Source: Opisthorchis felineus
Taxonomy: Eukaryota > Platyhelminthes > Trematoda > Opisthorchiida > Opisthorchiidae
Length of the DNA stretch: 64,000 nt
Assembly (NCBI GenBank): GCA_004794785.1
Contig: SJOL01007113.1
Span: 939,285-1,003,284, forward strand
Direction of reading: 5' to 3'
The position numbers and the translations under genes were made by a program. Positions 11,738 through 22,534 of the stretch are shown here, one piece after another. The notes below the pieces were generated by a model, which was given only the letters and a program-made list of their open reading frames with translations, was not told the origin of the DNA and made no database searches. The stretch's first letter is position 1; the number at the start of each line of letters is the position of its first letter.

Positions 11738-12019
11738 ATTGGTCTGATCTGAGGTTGGAAATTACGGAACCAATCAAAGCCATTCATATTTCAAGCTCAC
11801 CGTATCGTTACACATGCCAAGCGCTTGTCGCCAACAACCTAGATCTCATAATCGAACCGGAAGGGATTTGGCGGCCATCGACAGTAAGCCACCTGACTAG
11901 AAGCAGTCCGTCAGTAATACAAATAACTCAACACACCCCTGAAGGGGTTTACAGTCCTTTGTGCACATTAGAATACAGTAATATCCAGAAAAGTGTGAAC
12001 ATTCGCTTTCTTGTTTTAT
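11738..12019 (+). CDS. Unit A, exon 3: beta (Ig-like) exon
   Basis: 282 nt, 94 residues, phase 1-1, with a CTCCACAG acceptor and a GTAAGT donor. The Ig-like signature is complete: YTCQA, then a tryptophan in GIWRP, then PEGVYSPLC, corresponding to the first cysteine, core tryptophan and G-x-Y-x3-C of the second cysteine strand. It has no N-glycosylation sequon, unlike most neighbours. It is clearly alignable with the third exons of units B, C and D (17,967, 27,396, 32,819). The opening LRLEITEP parallels LDLVISGP, YLLVIQGE and LEITIIGD in those exons. It closes unit A; the next double exon is less than 1 kb away. Confidence 0.8.
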
Positions 12020-12534
12020 GTAAGTCTGAAATGTGTTCAAACTTCGTTTCATTCTTTTCTTTTGAAGTATTGCCAGTACCTTGGTAGCTGTTGATGAATA
12101 TGGAATGGATGAATGGAAAAGCATTTCCACTTAAGTAAATGAGACAGAACGATATTTCTCACTAGATAGCGTACTACCTGAATCTGAACTGCCCATTCGT
12201 TGACGTTAATCTGAAAGAAATAGACAATCTTTTTCGTTGTAGCAATAGTCTATGTTGTTGGCATGCACCGAAATTTCATAGAAGAAAAGTCTATTTTTAG
12301 TATTACTGTGCATGTAAAATTCTGCACAGGTCTAACTGTATTCTCATCCACCTTGTTCTGTTCATCAGCATCACCGCGGACACCGGTGCACTGGCAGTAT
12401 TTATTGGTGCTTAACTACCGTAAGCATCATGAGCGATAGTTCATTGTGCTGCCTTGTCCTTTTGTCTGATTTTTGTCATCCAAAACTTAGCACTTTGCCT
12501 CTAGTAACACCCTTAAAACACGTTTGATATATAT

Positions 12535-12574
<40 letters not shown>

Positions 12575-13013
12575 CGAACGGTAAACCAACCAAAACAAAT
12601 AAAAGGAAAACGGGAAACGGTAATATAGAGGTTAGAGACAAAACAGTGTACGCACCTGCACAAGCCTTAGTCTCTGAAGCCCTGTCTAGCCGCCAGTTGG
12701 ATTGGGGGGATGCATACATGGTTGAATGATAAATAAATAGTGAATAACAAGTGCTACTTTCTTGACAGGATGATGGTCGGTTAATCACATCAAGCCCAGT
12801 GCCTGCACAAACTCCTGAATGCAAACACGGGCTTATGGAGGGGGATCACCACAGCTTCAGCTATGGACAGTATTCATATTCCCGACCTCTGCTTCATACA
12901 TTTAGGGGCTAGAAGAAGACTGATCGACAAGGTTCCTACGCTCAAATGCCTATTCCAGCAATGAAAATAATGTTCATCTCCTTCTATGGAGCAAAATCCA
13001 TTTCCTTCTTCAG
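12020..13013 (+). other. Intron A3-B1 (1.0 kb)
   Basis: It contains the AT microsatellite at 12,537-12,572. No exon or recognisable element was seen in the remainder. Confidence 0.5.
12537..12572. repeat. (AT)n microsatellite
   Basis: About 36 bp of uninterrupted AT dinucleotides, preceded by a short imperfect GATATATATT block. Confidence 0.95.
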
Positions 13014-13604
13014 CTGATGCCTCCGTGCCGTTACTGAAGCTCGAAGTTCAACCAACGGAAAGAACCATTGTTACGGTTGATGTGGAGCTAATCTACGCGA
13101 GACTGAAATGGTACGGACTTTCGTTCAGTGTGGACCCACAAATTTTGGAATCACAGCCTCGATATTGTAACGGTTCCATAAAAAGTTTGACTCCAAGAAA
13201 AACTGAACCGATAAACTTCACAAACTACTATCCGACGGCTGAACTTCACACGAGTCTTGTAAAACTCTTATGCTATTGCGAACTACCATTTTGTAGGAAA
13301 TCTTATATGGCGCTGTTTGTAAGACCGGAAGACATGCGACTCATGTGCCCAAAACTGGTGCTAATAGATTTGGAAGCGGAACTAACACCGAAACCTCTAT
13401 GTTTTTACGAATATTCTGTTCCGTTGGAGTGGATTCGGTATTATGGTATGCCAAGTGATGTCAGATATCCTGCTCACTGTCTGGAGCCAACGGGCCAACT
13501 GCATGTGTCTAATGGGACCTTACACTTTCAGTTTTCCCCCCCGAGTCCTGGAAGCTACAATGTCATATGTGCCGAGAACACGACCATACCTGTTCATATG
13601 TACA
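13014..13604 (+). CDS. Unit B, exon 1: double alpha+beta ectodomain exon
   Basis: 591 nt, 197 residues, phase 1-1, with a TTCCTTCTTCAG acceptor and a GTGAGT donor. It has eight cysteines and four sequons (NGSI, NFTN, NGTL, NTTI). The alpha module runs to about residue 105 and includes PRYCNGS and LLCYCELPFC, where two extra cysteines may form a local pair. The beta module begins at DMRLMC, has LCFY and AHCLEP in the middle, then VSNGTLHF and the second-strand motif PGSYNVIC. This is the longest of the four double exons and matches 29,364-29,948 in layout. The NGTL...Y-x-V-x-C ending is the clearest shared motif of all double exons. Confidence 0.85.
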
Positions 13605-16600
13605 GTGAGTGCGTTATTCAGATGCCCTTATATTTCCAGTTAGCTCGCCCGTCTCTCTGAAACTACAGTGCTCCCAGGAAAGCCTACTTTCGAGATTCAG
13701 CATAACTGTGGTTTATATAGAGGATTAGTCTCTTCAGAGAGGGCCCTCCCTCACTATTTCCTTGTTACACCACGTCTTGATTGGACAAACACTATTAATC
13801 ATTGTTGGTCTTGGATGTATGTTGTGCAACTTGTGCACCATTGCAAAACACTGAAATTTATGAATACCCACAGTACTCTTTCTAGGTGCATAACGATGTA
13901 GAATAATAGAAGCCATAGATTACGGGTGATAGATCAGTTCATTGGAGGTCAACATGTTTCACAAGGTGCACACATTTCAGTCTATCGGGACGAGCCATCT
14001 CCTCCAAATAACGTGGAAATTATCCACATTTTCCCATTTTTGCGAAAGTACTACGGAAACAGAACAAAAATTAATAGGGACCAAATGAAGATTCCTCAGT
14101 TGGTACCGAAAAATTGGAAGTCTGTTTTTGTTTCTAGCTAGACTGGGTCCAGGAAACTCGGGCCTGCATCCATTAGGACAAGAGGCCTGCATGTTACTTT
14201 AGCCTCTGCTTTGCCTTGCTTCTTTTCTTAATCTAACACCCTGACCTGCACGTGTTCATAATCAGATGACAACCTCTCATACTTTAAGGTATACGTCGCC
14301 CTCTAAGAACTTCCCTGACATGTCATTGAAGAACCAAATAGTTCAAGAGAACAAATGATGCAAAAATAAATCGACTAAAATAGGTCGGGGAAAACGTGGG
14401 AGGCTTACCGCTAGTGATGACGAGGATTATTACGGTATTTCCCGGTTTCATATGCCGCGGACGGCGGGCAAGACAAGAAGTTTGGTTGTTTTTTGTTACC
14501 GCCTCATCAAGTGAGTCAAGACCCATCAAATACATCTGAAAACCAAATGGCTAGTTTCGCGTCGTTGAATGCGTCAGACAGCCCATGTAAGAGCCGGGCT
14601 GTGAGACCCCAGCCCAGCTGCTTGCCGAACGAAGTCTGTGGAATTACTCTACAGGACCCTTATTACCGATACTCTACTGTATTACGACCGACGGCACTTC
14701 AGGTTTTTGAAGGTGAACAAGAATGGGAACAAGTTGCTGTACTGCCTAATGTAAAACAACAGAGTTATTGGCAGGATACGGTGGCGTCGCCTGGATGACA
14801 GAAGCTAATAAAATAATCAACCAGATACAAACTGACTCAAAGATGACGTTGAAGACGAACATATTTTGATAGGGTTTTAGGGTGACTGACTGTCGTCAGC
14901 TAATTATGAAATCAACAGGAGCATTTTGGAACCACGTTTGTCTCCCACGTTGGCTCAATAACCAGTTGGTATCCCGCCCAGCCGTAGTGTTTAGTTGGCC
15001 AGGCCTAAAGTCCATTGGCGCCAGCTTGGCAGGAAATAATATACGGACTGTTGTAGTTTAGAAGACAGTACTGACTAAAGCAGCGTTATGGTGATCAACA
15101 CACTTCTGTGTCTTCCACCCACACTGGTAGTCCTGTTTTTCCGTGAATTCGATAGCTCAACTGATGAGAATTTACCTGAATTTGGGACATCATACGTCAG
15201 TGAATCACAGCTTTAATGAGTACGATATGTCAGCAATCCCGGTTCAGATATATTGGCACCTTAAGGTATCGATGGGCCAATATGCTAAACTGGATGTTAT
15301 CAAAGGCTTATTTTTGCCATGATAGCTTTCTCTCATGATTAATTACAAGCAAAAATTATCATGGACCCGAACACTGAAGAATAACATTAGGCTTAGTCAC
15401 TCGGAAATTAGTAACCTATCATGGTAGTGAGGACGCATAGGAAAAGTTGGGCTTCGAGCTACAAACAGTTGTGATTATTTTATCATATCCAATCTAAAAA
15501 AAACTGATTTCAGCCGTGTGTTTCAATCTCGTTAGGGGATGATTTTTACACAGTGGTGCGGGTTGTTGCTGTATTCGTTTTTTCTGTACATAACTATATT
15601 TTAGTCCTCCATTTCTGCTTTTTGTGAGCCAAATACTGGTCTTAGTTGACCTTGGAACCTCAAGCAACAAACATCACGTGAACAAAAGAGCCGGTAGTCC
15701 GGCAGATGGGTTGTATTTACTAGGTAGTTTTCATAATGAATTAGAAGAGAAGCCATTCGAATACTTGTTGGACGACTACATCTACAAAAAGAAGTTGAGT
15801 TTAGCCCAAAATGCTTTGTCCCATAGTATTACGAAGGCATTTTGTCCGAATGCCTAAGCTTAGGAGACAGTGCTTCAGCAGGCGGGACCCCCTAACAAGT
15901 GTACCTCCAATTACCAGGTGTGGATTAAGGAAGGTAGTGTGTCAAGCTTTACCGTGTCCAGTGATTCAGTAAGACAAAAGTGAGCTGTTTACACTGGTTT
16001 TCAGTTTTTAGTTCCACGGTGAAGCTTGCGACACATAATGTGAAAATAATCAAACACGTTGAAAATGTAAGATGATGTAGGTGTCGAAATGAGATGTGTA
16101 AAGATGCTTATTTTGTAAGTTTGTTTAGACAATTAGGTTATCTGCATACATTATCTTCCACGTCTAGGAGGCTGTGTCCCCTTTGAAGTTAACTGCTGCA
16201 TATGATGAACAGTCTCCCGCAGTTTCCTTTTTGTTTTCCACATAGGTTTTAATATATCAGTACTATTGTTTGACCCAAGTAGTCGGAACTAAAACAATCA
16301 CATTTATCGAAAAGCCGAATTGTGCCCAAACTTCTGACTTTGCGAGCAAACGTATTGTGGAAATAAAAGTGAAATTTACCCATCTGGTCAACAGTGTGGA
16401 ACTACATTTGCACTGTGTTTAATCATTCATTGTGTGCAGCCAGTAGTTCAGTCGTGAAAAACCTCAAGTACCATCAAGTGCGGTGGCTCAGCCATGTGCT
16501 ATGCATGCTACAACATCGTCTACCTAGACAAGTGTTGTTCTCCACACCTCCTTTAGAATGGCGCAAACCTCAAAATGGACAAAATGACTTGAAAAAATGG

Positions 16601-17091
16601 TGTGAAGGAGATTACGAATAGTTTGGGTGTTGGTGTGTCCGCCCTCCAGGATCGGGTTCCCATGAACCCCCTCTGTCTGGCTCGAGACATAACATAACAG
16701 AATAACTGCATTTCATTTAGCCCCCGGTTTCCTCAGTGACAAGAAGCCCGAGGCGGCCTGAAATGCTTATGAGGTCGTTTTCGTCCCATATAATCGCTTA
16801 ATTAATTTGAGGACGCAAATTCGCTGCCATCAGATATTCTTCAGTTTTCCTGAAACGTATTCAGTGCCATATTTGTGTCAGTTGGTTTAGGGAGATTCAG
16901 TGGTATAGTTATAGGACTGACAAATGAAGCAACCTTGTTGAGTGGACAGGGATACGGCAGCCGATAAAGTGTATCCATCACGGTAATTCCCACTGATTAG
17001 ATTTATTTAAAAACTCCTTGCGGTATGAAGGGACATTCAGGCCTCTTTTTTCATGAGAGGACGACCATTTCTTCACTGCATCACGTTTTAG
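13605..17091 (+). other. Intron B1-B2 (3.5 kb)
   Basis: It contains an RTE 3' fragment (16,437-16,690). The other stretches (13.6-16.4 and 16.7-17.09 kb) have only short frames (for example 14,493-14,798) without exon-like splice sites or motifs that I can support. Confidence 0.5.
16437..16690 (+). mobile_element. RTE-type LINE C-terminal fragment
   Basis: The frame reads LKYHQVRWLSHVLCM, then HRLPRQVLFS and EWRKPQNGQ. This is the conserved 'LRWLGHV-R-HRLP' tail seen after the RT domain of RTE-type LINEs. The frame breaks at 16,619-16,621 and a GC-richer 3' part follows. It is an old truncated copy in the sense orientation of the host gene. Confidence 0.7.
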
Positions 17092-17406
17092 CGGAGTCGC
17101 TGATGTTGGCCGCATTTCCCACTCAGTCGATCTACTTTTTTGGAAGAAACCGGAGCATTGAATTCAACTTTGTCGACATCTACAATGGGACTATGGTTGT
17201 TCCGAAGTTTCATCCGGAAATGTTGGACTGTTCTGTGGTAGCGCCGGTCACCTGGAGTCGAGAAAGCGGAGAAGCGCCATTTAAGTTCGATCATTCGTCA
17301 CTCTACCTGAACGTCTCTCATGTATTCCAGATCTCAAGCGTATATCGCGTACAATGTGGGATCTTCGGTGGCGTCATTAAGAGGACCACAGAAGTGTGTA
17401 TATTAA
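17092..17406 (+). CDS. Unit B, exon 2: alpha-module exon
   Basis: 315 nt, 105 residues, phase 1-1, with a CACGTTTTAG acceptor and a GTAAGT donor. Three sequons (NRSI, NGTM, NVSH). The paired cysteines are in MLDCSVV and VQCGIFGG; a third lies near the end (VCIL). The DC-S-V and CGIF neighbourhoods recur in the alpha exons at 30,736 (LDCSVN) and 25,509 (VECGIFSQ), which is strong evidence of common origin. The opening ESLMLAAFP corresponds to DSLVLRNTQP at 25,509. It lies only 560 bp from the beta exon of the same unit. Confidence 0.8.
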
Positions 17407-17966
17407 GTAAGTATCCTCAGTATTCTGGTAAATATAGGTCTAAGTCCGTATAAGGCTAATTACTTTTATACCTAGTTTTTTTTCCTAAGTGAATCTGGTT
17501 GGATTATGGGGAAATCAACAAGATAAGGTATTTTGCCTTTAATGGGGCTCACATGCTAGTTGCAAAGGATCATTCATTTCGTAGTTCGATTGTTCACTTC
17601 ACATAGCTTATCTTAGACCTACGCGACAGTCGTCTAGACTTGAATTGCTCGTGAAGTTGGAACAAGAAAAACGTCTTTTATTCTGATGGGTTGGACGATC
17701 TGACTACTCACGAATAATAGAAATATCTGACGATTCCTGACAAAGCATGCGCCGGAGTCCGAATTTTTTAACACGTACAGGCATTACGGTAAGATCAATC
17801 AGGATTCCGGGGGCACGATTAAGTCGAATAATTGAACACAACGATTTCCGTAGGGCCATTGCGAAAACCCGAGAATTTTTCCGACAAATTTCCTAATATA
17901 ATCCTTGGCTACGCAGTCAACATTACCATAGCATCCATCCCTGAAATAAGTTTTTTTCTGTTCTAG
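17407..17966 (+). other. Intron B2-B3 (560 bp)
   Basis: This is the shortest ectodomain intron in the window and appears free of recognisable mobile elements. It ends in a long T tract (TTTTTTTCTGTTCTAG). Confidence 0.6.
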
Positions 17967-18248
17967 GAGACGATACCTTAGACTTGGTGATTTCCGGGCC
18001 AAATACAACTACCCATGATGCCCTAAGTACTGGCGTATATGTGTGCGAACTTGTGGAGAGTAGCGGCCTCGATTTGGCAGACGAAAAATATCAGCCCCGA
18101 TGGTTCATAGACGCTGAATCCGAAGTTGATGTGGCTTATAACACATTGATTGTACACCAGCGTACCAAACCTGGAGTTTATACCGCTACTTGCATTTATG
18201 ACAGCCACGGAATCAGAATTGTGAAGGAACTGAACATCACTTTTGAAG
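17967..18248 (+). CDS. Unit B, exon 3: beta (Ig-like) exon
   Basis: 282 nt, 94 residues, phase 1-1, with a strong polypyrimidine acceptor and a GTAAGT donor. The Ig-like signature is GVYVCEL, PRWFID and PGVYTATC. Two sequons (NTTT, NITF). The length is identical to unit A exon 3, and the NTLIV segment before the last strand corresponds to the NG(S/T)L motif of other beta modules. There is no sign of decay. It alternates with the alpha exon just upstream as in units A, C and D. Confidence 0.85.
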
Positions 18249-19509
18249 GTAAGTGGCCATCCAGACTGCAATTTCGGGACAAGTTTTGGTTGTGTCCATT
18301 CGTTTCATCTAAAATGTCAAAAAGCAGATAAAATTTACTAGATGATAACACTGAAATGTCATTCAACGATGCAAGATGCCCTGCATGAAATGCTATTAGA
18401 ATGACTTATTTGTCGCCACTTTCTCAAGCGCCTTAAACACCCATCATGATGAAATTCACTATGCCAATAACTGATACATTCCCAATTAGGATATACAGTT
18501 GCGGTTTTATAATTGCGTCCAGTTCATTCAACTGTTCACGAATAATGCAACAGGGGGTGCAGATCGTGAAACGACGAAAATTTGAAGTATTTTTGAAGAA
18601 CCAGGAACTTTAATTCACGTGGCATGTGAAATGTGAAATCGGGAGTGGATGTCGGACGTTTTTGGTCAGATCAACTTCAGGTCATTAGCGAGCGACCCCT
18701 TAGTCTTCACTGTAAGGAATAATATTCACAATCTAGTGAGGTAGACTATGTGTGTTGCAACATTACCCACCATACCTCAACCAGTCTCCAAGCATCGATG
18801 GAAGAAGAATGACAGTTGGTACGTTGAAGCATGCATTAATGAGACAGGAAAGAGCTTCCAAGCTGTCTGTATTTAACTATAACAAACCCAGCAGTTGTGA
18901 TGTCCGAAAAGATTCAGGAAGAGTATACGAAATCCGCTCAAGATGGATTCAGCATACAAAGCGAACAAACAAACATAATTTCCCTTGAATGGTGCAAAAA
19001 GCTTGGTGGACGACAACAAAACCCCCGTTTCTTCCTTATTGGAGCTGACCACATGAGCAGTTTCCTCGAAACCAGAATCTAAATTTCCTTTTTTTCGCGC
19101 AGTGATAGAACGTGCGAATGAAAGTTATTTTGAGGGGAAGAATTTTCAAAATTAAAAGTGCTTTTCTCAACGTCAGGCTTCGGCGAGCAAGAAAATGTGC
19201 GCTACATCGACCGGTCCTGCTTTCAAACGCGTGTGAGCATACTCCGATAGAATTTAGTAGCCGAAAGCAACTGATGTATATTCTGTCCTCATTAAATTGC
19301 CTATCCCACGCTGGTGGTGAAGTAAAGTGGGCTGCTCTTGATTCTTTCACTGATGTAATTCGGGCTTCTATTGGTTGCGCTGGCTTGGTCAAAAGCTCCG
19401 CGTGCCAGTCGACTGACTTTGTTGGGCAGCCCTTTTTGAAAAAAAAAACACGTACGGGGTAGAAATTTGCCAGCGGGGGTCACTTAACGACCTGACGGTG
19501 AAGTGGGAA

Positions 19510-19840
19510 AACCAGTACCAACCAACGCAGCTGCGCTGATGAATGCCGTCTACCTGGCTGGCAACCCAGTGATGGATCATATCAGTGGTTAGAGACATTA
19601 GCGCTCAGTGGCGAGCATACATCCAAGCTGTTGGTTTCATTACACAGCTTCCTCTCCCAATCTTTCTATCTAAGAGTCCACTGTCACTTCTGGATTCACG
19701 CATCACTTGTATTCAGCTACTACCGCAATGCGTAGTTATCCACTCCAGATCATCGGCGGACGAAACCTTGACAGCTATATCCACTGTGAAACATGTGATA
19801 GGTTTCCAACTAATGATGACGATGATAATGTGGTGATGAA
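19510..19840 (+). mobile_element. RTE-type LINE 3' end fragment
   Basis: The sequence aligns by eye with 10,870-11,200 in the other RTE copy: CAGCTGCGCTG, CCGTCT, TATCAGTGGTTAGAGACA, the CACTGTCA and CAGATCAT-CGG segments, and a final GATGACGATGATAATG tail. Only the last about 330 bp of the element is present, typical of 5' truncation during LINE insertion. Confidence 0.65.
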
Positions 19841-20739
19841 TTCTGGTCTGTGTCTCAACAACAGAAGCGATCAGTAATGATTTCCGTGTGACCACTTATG
19901 TGCGTGTCGAAGCTGCACTGCGATGAGTTTGTACTAGCTGCTTGTTAGATTTACCAATGCAATTGAGATTTCCTTCTCTAATTGAATCCAGTCTATGCCG
20001 AGATGCTGAGAAGTACCGTGCAGCTGTTTCATCCCCATTGGGAATCATCAATAATGCGCATCTTACGAATCTCCAGGGAAGTGAGATATTATCCTTGCCC
20101 ACCGCGCAAGCATCTGCATGCTGAGTCATATAATTTTTATTTCATTCCATGTACTTGCCCTTTTCGTAATGGCTCTATTAGATGTGAGTTTACAGTGTTC
20201 CAATGAGATACATGTCTACTCTCAGCACCACCCGAAATTCCTACTTTTAGAATAAACTTATGAGAGGATAAGAGAGAAAAAACCAACCCATTTTTGTGTA
20301 AATGCCCACACTGATCGGAAAGATTGTTCCTTGGGTTTTGAACAAGCACTCATAAGCGTGCATAAATGTTTCGTCGAAGTAGCAACTCAGTTTAACACAC
20401 AGTTTAAACCACGCCGTCACTTTTGACCGGAATCCATTTTTGAAGGAAAGTCTTTCCGGTTGAAGAACATCCGTACAGAATTATGGGTGACTGAAACAGA
20501 AGAACTTATTTTGGTTGGATTGTGATGTAATAAGAGAAAGTTTATACACCGAAGTTGATTGTTCGGTATTAACGAGCGCTGATAGATCTGGTTTTTCACT
20601 ACTAAAGAAAGCCATCCGCGGTGGCCGAGTCAGAAGAATTCGCATAATAAAGAGACTCATTCCACAATAATCCAACAAAATTATCTACAGACCCAATGCG
20701 TGCATCCATAGAAAAGTACGAAAAATTCTCCTTCAATCT

Positions 20740-21228
20740 CAAGAAATGCACTCATTTGCAAATCAATTTGGTTTTACGAGAGACGCACCTGGAACCCAGC
20801 TGAATCCCTCGTTTGTGATGTTTCCATGCAACTGAATGTGCTGCACCAGGCCGCCTCATGTTCCAGTTGCTACGATATTCGAGATATCGCGATCAATGTA
20901 ACCTGCGCAATGTAGAAATCATAAGGGTCAGTTTGGATTCAAGTAGATCATAATGTTGAGGAATACTCGGGGACTGCGCCTGACTGATGAGCCCCAAAAT
21001 GGGCGAAACCGGTCGTGGGCTGTCGAAGAATTTTCAGCAACATTATGAGTAGTACATTGCACAAAATTACACGCATCGCGATATCTCGAATATCGTAGCA
21101 ACTGGAACATGAGGCGGCCTGGTGCAGCACATTCAGTTGCATGGAAACATCACAAACGAGAGATTCAGCTGGGTTCCAGGTGAGTCTCTCGTAAAACCAA
21201 ATTGATTTGCAAATGAGTGTATTTCTTG
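20740..21228. mobile_element. PLE terminal-repeat pair, head-to-head inverted
   Basis: The left arm 20,740-20,893 and right arm 21,074-21,228 are near-perfect reverse complements (for example TTTGCAAATCAATTTGGTTTTACGAG against its complement). Weaker complementarity continues inward to about 20,920 and 21,049. The same block lies next to a PLE endonuclease at 41.13-41.31 kb, so it is a PLE terminal (pseudo-LTR-like) sequence. The unpaired centre carries the hammerhead-like core. Confidence 0.7.
20971..21026 (+). ncRNA. Hammerhead ribozyme-like motif in PLE terminal repeat
   Basis: The core order is present: CTGATGA (20,984-20,990), a 4-bp stem II GCCC/GGGC with loop CAAAAT, GAAA (21,005-21,008), a minimal stem III (CCGG), then TC as the cleavage-site-type dinucleotide (21,013-21,014). 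The putative stem I strands (GCGCCTGA and GTGGGC) pair only partly: three strong pairs, two G-U, and a mismatch next to the core. Very short stem III is a known trait of hammerheads in Penelope-like elements. Activity is uncertain because of the weak stem I. Confidence 0.55.
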
Positions 21229-21973
21229 AAAACACTCCTTTGATCTGTTTTGTAAAAGCACGTCTATTAGCCTTGACATTTTCTTAGGATTTCATACATT
21301 CTGCTACGTGAAATTCTATCCAAATTTGGCCACCGCCTTGGCAGTTTGCAACATTGTGTGACTAGCTATCCTACATCCTATCCACGACATTTTCCTGTGT
21401 TGTTTATCTCGATGGATGATGGAAGAATTATGGAAGGACTGTTCTCATTTGTGCCGCTAACTTCACACACTCTGGGTCTGCGAATTCTTGTGAACACATG
21501 CAATATCTACGTTGTGTCAGAGTGAACAATATGAGGCGTAAAAAACAACCAAAGTGATGTGGCAAATTTACGCGCTTCTGCTTTTATGTTTTGTTTTGCT
21601 GTACCTATTTGAGGATTAACAAGATACAAGATTGTGGAAATTATCCTTGATCTGTCCTTAAAGTTTTGAGAGATTTGAACTGTATTTGATTTACTGCCTG
21701 ATTGTGTCAAGGTGATAGCACCCAGCCTACCAGTTTTCCAAGGAACTTGATCTACCGATTACAGTGGTATGCAACACTTGATATCCTTCCTGCGTACGCT
21801 TTTTCAAGCTTGTGTTTAGATTTGAACACCATGTTCACAGTAGGGTTGGCTACACATTAGCTAAATCTTAGGTAATTTCTTCATGGACAAAGTAGACGGA
21901 ACCGAAAGCCATCATCCACACGGTTTTGTTTGCATCGTCCATTGTATGTTTGTCTTTTATACTTCCTCAACAG

Positions 21974-22534
21974 AAACCAAGGGATCATTTTGGCTGGAAA
22001 TTTCTCCTGATAGTAACCCCATCCTTCTTGAACCAAAAGGGAACATCTCAGTGAGCTTTTTTATCCGTTTAAGGAGTGGAAAACAGCACCGCATAACCGA
22101 ATTCGCACAGCCTGCTTTGTGCTCCATGACATACATAGAGAGCAATTGGAAGGTCACGTTTCAGGCCATAATACCAATGAAAACGCTGCAGGAAGGTAAC
22201 GTTATATTTAAATGCGAAGTTTCTGGCCATCTGCCTGTTGAGATGGAACGAACACTCGTCAGATCGTCAAATTTCAAACTTAAGTGCACAGACAATTGGT
22301 TGATTTACATCCCAAAAAATGGATCCTTTACCACAGACATATGCCATTATGTGAGTTTTGAAAACCAGACCTCTCCTACTATCATCCCGGAGGCTACAGT
22401 CGACTGTAAAAGTTCGCCTCATCAACTGAAATTTGCGGATGGTAATGTCACATTTGCGGACGATGGAATATATTTGGGGTTCTTGAATGTTTCTTGTGAA
22501 AAAGATGCCTTTCAAAGACGATTCTTTTTTTACA
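21974..22534 (+). CDS. Unit C, exon 1: double alpha+beta ectodomain exon
   Basis: 561 nt, 187 residues, phase 1-1, with a TTCCTCAACAG acceptor and a GTAAGT donor. Five sequons (NISV, NGSF, NQTS, NVTF, NVSC) and six cysteines, which are the six shared by all double exons. Alpha module: WLEISPDSN, then ISVSFFIRL, PALCSM and IFKCEV. Beta module: FKLKC, DICHY, TVDCKS, ADGNVTF in the NGTL position, and FLNVSC. It lacks the extra cysteines of the unit A and B double exons, so it best shows the minimal pattern. Confidence 0.85.

Larger units (their letters stand above)
18249..21973 (+). other. Intron B3-C1 (3.7 kb)
   Basis: It contains an RTE 3' fragment (19,510-19,840) and an inverted PLE terminal pair with a ribozyme-like core (20.74-21.23 kb). 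Remaining parts hold no supported feature. Confidence 0.5.

Noticed and set aside
12986..13013. Met start of the unit B double exon as a separate gene
   Set aside because: The same exon type occurs three more times without a Met, and the acceptor at 13,013 gives the shared phase 1.
14493..14798. Open frame of 101 codons
   Set aside because: No splice context, no cysteine or sequon pattern of the gene, and no recognisable domain; probably chance.
20948..21235. Minus-strand 95-codon frame
   Set aside because: It runs through the inverted PLE terminal repeat and the ribozyme-like core; similar frames occur at other copies of the repeat, so it is repeat-derived.
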